Assembly (NCBI GenBank): GCA_025935655.1
Contig: JAICUV010000231.1
Span: forward strand, 1-5,476
Reading direction: 5' to 3'
From: Chloroflexota bacterium
Lineage (GTDB): Bacteria > Chloroflexota > Limnocylindria > Limnocylindrales > CSP1-4
DNA: 5,476 bases
Made by a program: the position numbers and the translations under genes. Below, piece after piece: positions 1 to 4,142 of the stretch (position 1 is its first letter; each line of letters begins with the position of its first letter). The notes beneath the pieces are model-generated. The model did no database searches and was not told where the DNA came from. It saw only the letters and a program-made list of their open reading frames with translations.

Positions 1-437
1 CGGCGCGTGTGGTACCGGGCGAGCTTCAGGCCGGCCTCGACCGCCTCGGCCCCGCTGTTGCCGATGAACGTGCGCGCCGGGCCGGTGAACGGCGAGATGC
101 GCGCGAGCTCGGCCGCGGCCTGGGCGTAGATCGGGAGGTAGAAGTCGCTTGCCGACATGTGGAGCAGGTTCGCGGCCTGGTCCTGGATCGCCTTCACCAC
201 GTCCGGGTGGCTGTGGCCAGTGGAGTTGACGGCGATCCCGGCCGCGAAGTCGAGGAACACGTTGCCGTCGATGTCCTCGAGTGCGCAGCCGCGGCCGCGC
301 ACGGGCACGATCGGGTAGGCGCGCGGCAGGCTGGGGCTCGTCCAGGCGTGGTCGAACTCGACGTGGGCCCGTGCCTTGGGCCCGGGGAGCTCGGTCACGA
401 TGTGCGGGATCTGGCTCGCCTCCAGCGGGGTCGACAC
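1..437 (-). CDS. Class III PLP-dependent aminotransferase (4-aminobutyrate/ornithine type), N-terminal part
   Basis: The 5' part (145 codons) of a fold-type I, class III aminotransferase; the rest lies beyond the left edge. The family moves an omega- or alpha-amino group from substrates such as GABA, ornithine or acetylornithine to 2-oxoglutarate using PLP, in the cytoplasm. Visible marks are the N-terminal stretch IVTELPGPKARAHVEFD (13-29), which I associate with the GABA/ornithine aminotransferase group; EDIDGNVFLDFAAGIAV (54-70); GHSHPDVVKAI (74-84); and the PLP-phosphate loop NSGAEAVEAGLKLAR (127-141). The Schiff-base lysine would lie outside the window. I chose the GTG at 435-437 because a perfect AGGAGG sits 4 nt upstream and the family N-terminus starts close behind it. 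No stop interrupts the frame. Substrate cannot be decided from this fragment. The gene diverges from the acetyltransferase at 525 and shares its AT-rich upstream region. Confidence 0.9.
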   Translation of the reverse strand, partial: MSTPLEASQIPHIVTELPGPKARAHVEFDHAWTSPSLPRAYPIVPVRGRGCALEDIDGNVFLDFAAGIAVNSTGHSHPDVVKAIQDQAANLLHMSASDFYLPIYAQAAAELARISPFTGPARTFIGNSGAEAVEAGLKLARYHTR

Positions 438-441
438 GGGG

Positions 442-447
442 CCTCCT
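442..447 (-). promoter_or_regulatory. Ribosome binding site of the aminotransferase
   Basis: The minus strand reads AGGAGG here, a full match to the anti-SD core, 4 nt before the GTG at 435-437. It decides that start: a GTG would otherwise be doubtful. Confidence 0.8.
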
Positions 448-461
448 GGCGTTGCTTGAAC

Positions 462-497
462 GCATAGATGTTATGCAGAATGCATAGCGAGCATAGC
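462..497. promoter_or_regulatory. Operator-like array of GCATA/TATGC half-sites in a divergent promoter region
   Basis: An AT-rich island in a very GC-rich window, between the divergent starts at 437 (minus) and 525 (plus). Half-sites are GCATA at 462-466, its inverse TATGC at 472-476, GCATA at 482-486 and GCATA at 491-495. The first three are exactly 10 bp apart with alternating orientation, so they fall on one face of the helix. Two overlapping perfect dyads result: GCATA-N5-TATGC (462-476) and TATGCA-GAA-TGCATA (472-486). The last two sites form a direct repeat GCATAGC (482-488, 491-497). Such geometry is typical of a dimeric regulator site (GntR- or Lrp/AsnC-like sites have similar size), but no regulator gene lies in the window. 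The site could control either or both genes. Confidence 0.5.
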
Positions 498-505
498 AGA
501 GCGCC

Positions 506-510
506 GGAGG
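506..510 (+). promoter_or_regulatory. Shine-Dalgarno GGAGG upstream of the acetyltransferase
   Basis: GGAGG lies 14 nt before the acetyltransferase ATG (525), which is long, but only 6 nt before an out-of-frame ATG at 517. It therefore fits the mini-ORF at 517-528 better than the gene it precedes. Confidence 0.6.
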
Positions 511-516
511 CGGACA

Positions 517-528
517 ATGCGCCGATGA
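517..528 (+). promoter_or_regulatory. Possible three-codon leader ORF (Met-Arg-Arg-stop) coupled to the acetyltransferase
   Basis: The sequence ATG CGC CGA TGA has an ideally spaced GGAGG (506-510). Its TGA (526-528) overlaps the acetyltransferase ATG (525-527) as ATGA, the usual arrangement for termination-reinitiation coupling. Expression or function is inference. The alternative is that GGAGG serves the 525 start directly with long spacing and this mini-ORF arose by chance. Confidence 0.3.
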
Positions 529-1139
529 CGCAGCTCCGCACCGCCCGCCCCGACGACGCCGACGCCGTCAGCGAGGTCCTCGTCGCGGCATTCCTCGACG
601 ACCCGGGCGCCGTGATCTTCGAGCCCGACCGCGTGCGTCGGGCGGCGATCCTGCCCGCGTTCTTCGGCGCGTGGGTGCGCGCCGCGATCACGGACGGCGG
701 CGACCTCGTGGTGCCGGACGAGCCGATCCCGCGTGGCGTCGCGAGCTGGTTCGGCCCCCAGCGGTACGGGCCGAGTGACGCTGCGCTCGAGGCCGCAGGA
801 TGGGGCGAGGTGCTGGCGACGTTCGGGCCGGCGGCCGCGGCTCGGATGGAGGCGATGACCGGTGAGCTCGAGCGCCAGCATGACCGGCTCGCTCCGTGGC
901 CCCACATGCGACTCGACTTCTTCGGCGTCCTGCCGGCCGCCCAGGGCACCGGGATCGGGTCACGGCTCCTGGAGCACGGCCAGCGCGCCGCGGACGCCGC
1001 AGGGCTCCCGTGCTGGCTCGAGACCTTCACGGAGCGGAACGTCGAGTACTACGGCCGACGCGGATGGGAGGTCGTCGCGACGTACCCCGTGGCGGACGGG
1101 GTCCCGGTGTACGCGCTCGTCCGGCCGGCATCGCGGTAG
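525..1139 (+). CDS. GNAT family N-acetyltransferase, puromycin-acetyltransferase-like
   Basis: A 204-residue protein that should transfer an acetyl group from acetyl-CoA to an amine in the cytoplasm; the acceptor is unknown. It begins LRTARPDDADAVSEVL (4-19), the usual beta1-alpha1 of GNATs. The acetyl-CoA pyrophosphate loop is at 135-146 with Q140-G141-T-G143-I-G145 (motif A, Q/RxxGxG/A). The C-terminal half has WLETFTERNVEYYGRRGWEVV (164-184), matching the GNAT pattern of LET, RN, Tyr and GF/GW. The layout follows puromycin N-acetyltransferase from memory: AAFLDDPGAVIFEPDR near the start, a variable middle, then the LET...RN...Y segment. Length is similar to that enzyme (about 200). An upstream in-frame ATG at 468 would add 19 residues through the operator-like region, so I prefer 525. 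Detoxification of a small amine or antibiotic is possible but unproven. It converges on the next gene. Confidence 0.92.
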   Translation: MTQLRTARPDDADAVSEVLVAAFLDDPGAVIFEPDRVRRAAILPAFFGAWVRAAITDGGDLVVPDEPIPRGVASWFGPQRYGPSDAALEAAGWGEVLATFGPAAAARMEAMTGELERQHDRLAPWPHMRLDFFGVLPAAQGTGIGSRLLEHGQRAADAAGLPCWLETFTERNVEYYGRRGWEVVATYPVADGVPVYALVRPASR

Positions 1140-1170
1140 CCGCCCTGCCAGCGGGGTAGCCGCGCCTGCC
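1135..1170 (+). repeat. Short imperfect tandem duplication at the 3' end of the acetyltransferase
   Basis: GGTAGCCGC-CCTGCC (1135-1149) recurs as GGTAGCCGCGCCTGCC (1155-1170), with a 20-base period and one inserted base. The first copy contains the stop codon TAG (1137-1139). It looks like a small slippage duplication in the convergent gap, with no obvious function. Confidence 0.45.
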
Positions 1171-1175
1171 GGCGC
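1162..1175. terminator. Weak hairpin in the convergent gap
   Basis: GCGCC (1162-1166) pairs with GGCGC (1171-1175) around a TGCC loop, between the stops of the genes ending at 1139 and 1183. The stem is only 5 bp and no T-run follows on either strand, so this is a weak bidirectional terminator candidate supported mainly by position. Confidence 0.25.
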
Positions 1176-1182
1176 AGCGTGC

Positions 1183-1749
1183 TCAGGCGCCCGCCGAGGT
1201 CCCGATCGGCCGGTGCCGGCGCGTCACCAGCAGCGCCAGGACGGCGAGCGCTGCCACGCCCGCCACCAGGGCCGCGGCCCACGCGAACGGCGTCGCGGTT
1301 GCCGTCGTCGCGGCGGCCGGATTGACGAGGGCGTTCTCCACCGGCCGCGTGAACGCCTCGTCGACCGTCCGGCAGTCGCCGCCGTCGGTGCACCGCTGCC
1401 CGCGCATGCCCACCTCGACGGCGGCGATCCCGCCGGCCGGCGAGACCAGGGTGGCGACGTAGTGCCCCGGCGTGTCGCGGCCCTCGGTGCCGAACTCGGT
1501 GACGGCTTCGCCGGTCGGCGAGATCAGCCGCACGAACACCGGCGACCCGAACAGCGGGCTCCGTGCCGCACCGTCCCCCACCCAGGCGGAGTACCCGATG
1601 GTGAGCATCGTGCCGCCCGGCGTGTCACCCGAGAGCGGGGTGTCGAGCCTCGCCTGGGCGTCGTTCTCCTTCGCGAGGACGGGAACGGCGACGGTGAGCG
1701 CGGCGAGCGCGAGGCCGGCGACGAGGATGAGCGGGCGGTGGACGGACAT
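1183..1749 (-). CDS. Exported, membrane-anchored protein of unknown function
   Basis: A 188-residue protein I do not recognise. Residues 1-26 form a clear signal peptide: short SVHRP n-region, hydrophobic LILVAGLALAALTVAVP, and VLA before KEN as a signal-peptidase I site. Residues 27-150 look like an extracytoplasmic beta-sandwich rich in Gly, Thr and Val, with a GHYVATLVSPAGGIAAVEVGM stretch split around 95-115. That stretch recalls FixH/YtkA-like or Ig-like domains, a loose resemblance only. Cys120 and Cys126 could form a disulfide. A second hydrophobic helix (about 155-175) followed by TRRHR suggests a single-pass anchor with a short cytoplasmic tail. The start at 1747-1749 is preferred over a longer upstream frame because GAGGT sits 5 nt upstream and the signal peptide begins there; the upstream extension is Arg/Pro-rich and non-protein-like. 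Confidence 0.82.
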   Translation of the reverse strand: MSVHRPLILVAGLALAALTVAVPVLAKENDAQARLDTPLSGDTPGGTMLTIGYSAWVGDGAARSPLFGSPVFVRLISPTGEAVTEFGTEGRDTPGHYVATLVSPAGGIAAVEVGMRGQRCTDGGDCRTVDEAFTRPVENALVNPAAATTATATPFAWAAALVAGVAALAVLALLVTRRHRPIGTSAGA

Positions 1750-1754
1750 GGCTG

Positions 1755-1759
1755 ACCTC
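1755..1759 (-). promoter_or_regulatory. Ribosome binding site of the exported protein
   Basis: The minus strand reads GAGGT, 5 nt before the ATG at 1747-1749. It supports the short start and hence the signal peptide. Confidence 0.6.
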
Positions 1760-2009
1760 GGGGTGGGGGTGTCGGAGCGTGTACACCGCCCGGCCCGGCC
1801 TGGTTCCCGGCGCCGATCAGCGCGGCCTCCGGGGACCTTGCGAGCCCGCGGCGCCCGTTGCCGCGTCGCCGCCAGGCGGCTGAAGCAGGGCGTCGCAGCA
1901 CGATCTACCCGCCGGGCGACCGAGCCGTGGCACCCCGGGGGCGTCAGCGCATGGATCCGCCCGCCCGGCGGGTGAACGGGGCACTGGCGCCATCGTTCAG
2001 CCGATGAGC

Positions 2010-2062
2010 GGGCGATGCGGGAGCGGGCCGGGCGATACGCGGGCGACGAGGGCCGGGCGACG
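2010..2062 (+). repeat. Degenerate GGGCGAYR direct repeats
   Basis: GGGCGATG (2010-2017), GGGCGATA (2030-2037), GGGCGACG (2041-2048) and GGGCGACG (2055-2062) are irregularly spaced (20, 11 and 14 bases). Two lie within longer GGGCCGGGCGAYRCG units. They end about 68 bases before the small membrane protein gene. In DNA this GC-rich, chance or slippage is a fair explanation. Confidence 0.35.
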
Positions 2063-2114
2063 CGGGCCGGGGGACACGTGACGTCGATCGGCATCTCCGC
2101 GCACACTCACCCGC

Positions 2115-2119
2115 GGAGG
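2115..2119 (+). promoter_or_regulatory. Ribosome binding site of the small membrane protein
   Basis: GGAGG lies 10 nt before the GTG at 2130-2132. It supports that start; without it the GTG would be hard to justify. Confidence 0.6.
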
Positions 2120-2129
2120 CATCGAACCC

Positions 2130-2363
2130 GTGGAAGCCCTGCTCCTCACCGTCGGCATGCTCGTCGTCATCCTGGCCGGCCTGTACCTGTTCGCGCGGGC
2201 GTGGCCGCGGCAGCGCGACGCGCCGGGCGTCGGCGGCTATCGAGCCACGCTCCACGGCAGGCGCGATGCCGGCTCCGACCCCGCTCCCGCCCCCGGCGTC
2301 CAGGAGGAGGACGACGTCCACTGGTCGTGGGACACGGATGAGAGGGGCGGCCCCAAGGCCTGA
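2130..2363 (+). CDS. Small single-pass membrane protein, unknown function
   Basis: A 77-residue protein with a GTG start, which I do not recognise. Residues 3-22 (ALLLTVGMLVVILAGLYLFA) form one strong transmembrane helix. It is followed by basic residues (RAWPRQR), so by the positive-inside rule the tail should be cytoplasmic. The tail (about 30-77) is short, Gly/Pro-rich and probably disordered, ending in an acidic, Trp-containing segment EEDDVHWSWDTDE (59-71). A clear RBS, the clean helix with charged flank, and a hairpin directly after the stop support a real gene. It could be a small subunit or assembly factor of a membrane complex, but nothing in the window identifies a partner. It converges on the dehydrogenase gene. 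Confidence 0.72.
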   Translation: MEALLLTVGMLVVILAGLYLFARAWPRQRDAPGVGGYRATLHGRRDAGSDPAPAPGVQEEDDVHWSWDTDERGGPKA

Positions 2364-2380
2364 CCGGCTCCGCATCGAAC

Positions 2381-2404
2381 GAGCCCCGGCGGCTGCCGGG
2401 GCTC
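2381..2404. terminator. Strong bidirectional hairpin between convergent genes
   Basis: GAGCCCCGGC (2381-2390) and GCCGGGGCTC (2395-2404) are perfect complements around a GGCT loop: a 10-bp stem of mostly G-C pairs. It sits between the stop of the small membrane protein (2363) and the stop of the dehydrogenase (2427), where a shared terminator is expected. Neither side has a T-run, which is common in GC-rich bacteria. Confidence 0.65.
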
Positions 2405-2426
2405 GCAGGCTCGCGCGGAGCGACCG

Positions 2427-3995
2427 TCAGTCGACGATCGTGTGGCTCTGCTCGCGCAGGAACTGGCCCACGTAGTACATGGACAGGCCGGACTTCCCGG
2501 TGGAGCCCGAGCCCTTCCAGCCGCCGAACGCCTGGACGCCCGGCCACGCGCCGGTCGTGGCGCCCGCGCGTCGGTTCACGTAGAGCACGCCCGCCTGGAT
2601 CTCCTCCAGGAACTTCTGGACCTCAGCGTCATCCTCGGAGTACACGCCGGCCGTGAGCCCGTACGTGTTGTCGTTCGCCAGCGCGAGCGCCTCGTCCAGC
2701 GAGTCGACCGCGCACACCGCGGTGAACGGGGCGAACAGCTCGTCCTGGAACAGCCGGTGCGATGCGGGCAGCCCGACGACCGTCGGCTCCACGTAGAACC
2801 CCCGGGCCAGGTCGCCGTCGGTCAGTCGCTCGCCGCCGGTGAACACGGTGCCGTCGCGCCGCGCCTCGCTGACCGCGAACTGGTGGCGGGTGACGGCGCG
2901 CTCGTCGATGACCGGCCCGGTGAACGCGGTCCTCGGCAGCGGGTCCCCCACCACGAGCTTCTCGGTCTTCTCCACGAGCTGCCGGACGAGCTCGTCGTGG
3001 ACCGGCCGCTCCACGTAGACGCGGCTGTTCGCGGAGCACTTCTGGCCCGAGAAGCCGAACGCGGCGCGGACGATGCCCTCGGCCGCCTCCTCGAGGTCCG
3101 CGGACCGCAGGACGATGGCCGGGTTCTTGCCGCCCATCTCCACGACGCACGGCCGCGGGTAGCGGGTGGAGAAGTTGCGGAACAGCTCGAAGCCCACCTC
3201 GTACGAGCCCGTGAACACGATCCCGTCGATGCCCTGGTTCGTCTGGAGCTCGTCGCCCACGGTGTCGCCCGGGCCCATCACGAGGTTGAACACGCCGTCG
3301 GGGACGCCCGCGTCGCGGTACGCCTCCATGATCGCGACGGCGGTCATCGCGGCCACGGTCGCGGGCTTGAACACGACGGTGTTGCCGGCCATCATCGCGG
3401 CCGCCGAGGGCCCCACGGCGAGCGCCATCGGGAAGTTGAACGGGCTGATGATCGCGAACACGCCGTGCGGCCGGAGGATCGAGCGGGTGTGGACCGTCGA
3501 GTCGCCCAGGTTGTCCATGGGGTGGTCGTAGAACGCGTTGTCCTCGGCCGTCTTCGCGTAGTAGCGGATGAGGTCGGCCGCCTCCTCGACCTCGCCGAGG
3601 GCCTCGAGCCGGGTCTTGCCCACCTCGATGGCCATCAGGCCGCCGTACTCCATCTGGCGCTCGCTGATGAGCTCCGCCGCGCGGCGGAGGATCTCGAGGC
3701 GCTTCTCCCAGCCGAGGCGGAACCAGGCCGGCTGCGCGCGGCGCGCGGCCGCGATCGCGTCCTGCACGTCCTGTCGCGTGCCGCGGGCGAACGTCCCCAC
3801 GAGGATCTCGCTGTCGATCGGTGAGCGGACCTCGAACGTGCCCTCGCCGTCGCGCTCGGCCCCGTCGATGAAGTTGCGGTGGTACTGGCCGAGCCGGGCC
3901 TTGGCCTTCTCCAGTCCCGCCTCGTACAGGGCGTGCAGCTCCTCGTTGTCGGCGCGCAGGGTCGCGTAGGTGATCTTGATCCGCTGGGCGGTCAT
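2427..3995 (-). CDS. pruA: Aldehyde dehydrogenase, probable L-glutamate gamma-semialdehyde (1-pyrroline-5-carboxylate) dehydrogenase
   Basis: A 522-residue NAD(P)-dependent aldehyde dehydrogenase, near the 510-545 residues usual for single-domain RocA/PruA enzymes. These oxidise glutamate-5-semialdehyde to glutamate, the last step of proline and ornithine catabolism, in the cytoplasm. ALDH marks are the oxyanion Asn187 in SPFNFP, cofactor Lys210 in VFKPA, FTGS (261-264), general base Glu286 in EMGGKNP, nucleophile Cys320 in FGFSGQKCSANSR, and Glu419/Phe421 in DELFAPF. The FGFSGQKCSA context, the extended N-terminal 40 residues and the NRR...TGA...GVQAFGG segment (474-492) point to the P5C dehydrogenase branch. 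Deviations from the usual pattern are KNP instead of KDA/KDT after EMGG, FAP instead of FGP, QAFGG instead of QPFGG, and a C-terminus FLREQSHTIVD. Another semialdehyde substrate is therefore possible. The ATG at 3993-3995 has GGGAG 7 nt upstream. Confidence 0.93.
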   Translation of the reverse strand: MTAQRIKITYATLRADNEELHALYEAGLEKAKARLGQYHRNFIDGAERDGEGTFEVRSPIDSEILVGTFARGTRQDVQDAIAAARRAQPAWFRLGWEKRLEILRRAAELISERQMEYGGLMAIEVGKTRLEALGEVEEAADLIRYYAKTAEDNAFYDHPMDNLGDSTVHTRSILRPHGVFAIISPFNFPMALAVGPSAAAMMAGNTVVFKPATVAAMTAVAIMEAYRDAGVPDGVFNLVMGPGDTVGDELQTNQGIDGIVFTGSYEVGFELFRNFSTRYPRPCVVEMGGKNPAIVLRSADLEEAAEGIVRAAFGFSGQKCSANSRVYVERPVHDELVRQLVEKTEKLVVGDPLPRTAFTGPVIDERAVTRHQFAVSEARRDGTVFTGGERLTDGDLARGFYVEPTVVGLPASHRLFQDELFAPFTAVCAVDSLDEALALANDNTYGLTAGVYSEDDAEVQKFLEEIQAGVLYVNRRAGATTGAWPGVQAFGGWKGSGSTGKSGLSMYYVGQFLREQSHTIVD

Positions 3996-4002
3996 CGCAG
4001 GG

Positions 4003-4007
4003 CTCCC
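4003..4007 (-). promoter_or_regulatory. Ribosome binding site of the aldehyde dehydrogenase
   Basis: The minus strand reads GGGAG, 7 nt before the ATG at 3993-3995, good spacing for that start. Confidence 0.6.
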
Positions 4008-4142
4008 GTGCAGGCGTGTCGCGGGTCTGGCGGCACGCGTGGTGAGGACGTCATTGCGGCCACTCTACTCCCGCCGCACGGCCGAAGGGGCCACGCGCCC
4101 ACGGGACGCCCGGGCCATGCCGCGCACCCCGCCGCGGGGCCC
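4008..4142. promoter_or_regulatory. Divergent promoter region between dehydrogenase and carboxypeptidase
   Basis: The two divergent genes share this short gap, so both promoters should lie here. The least GC-rich patch is about 4045-4070. On the minus strand it includes TAGAGT (4062-4067), a possible -10, but no -35 at correct spacing. GACGTC at 4047-4052 is a 6-bp palindrome. I cannot assign promoters with confidence. Confidence 0.3.

Larger units (their letters stand above)
1750..2129. other. 380-base divergent intergenic region without a convincing gene
   Basis: Frames that stay open here on either strand give Arg/Pro-rich, low-complexity translations typical of GC-rich noncoding DNA. The region should hold the promoters of the divergent genes at 1749 (minus) and 2130 (plus), but I see no convincing -35/-10 pair. 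It contains an 8-bp palindrome GTGTACAC (1779-1786), small GC hairpins (GCCGCC-A-GGCGGC at 1868-1880; CCCGCC-C-GGCGGG at 1960-1972), and a cluster of GGGCGAYR repeats between 2010 and 2062. I see no tRNA cloverleaf. Confidence 0.6.

Noticed and set aside
468..524. Longer acetyltransferase start at ATG 468
   Set aside because: It would place the start inside the operator-like array with no SD and add 19 residues before the normal GNAT N-terminus.
862..1755. 297-codon plus-strand frame overlapping the acetyltransferase and the exported protein
   Set aside because: Composed of Arg/Gly/Ser/Pro runs. It overlaps two genes with recognisable structure in other frames.
1802..1808. GGGAACC on the minus strand as an ECF-sigma -35 box for the exported protein
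   Set aside because: No CGTC-like -10 at 16-17 bases downstream; a 7-mer match alone is weak.
1750..2106. N-terminal extension of the exported protein to a start at 2106
   Set aside because: The added residues are Arg/Pro-rich without structure, and would bury a clear signal peptide that has its own RBS.
2119..2380. GCATCGAAC at 2119-2127 and again at 2372-2380, flanking the small membrane protein gene
   Set aside because: A 9-base direct repeat without inverted ends, transposase or further symmetry. The first copy overlaps the RBS. Chance is likely.
2442..3824. 460-codon open frame on the plus strand opposite the dehydrogenase
   Set aside because: Its translation is His/Val/Arg/Glu-rich and low in complexity, as expected from the antisense of a GC-biased gene. 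The minus frame has a complete set of ALDH catalytic motifs.
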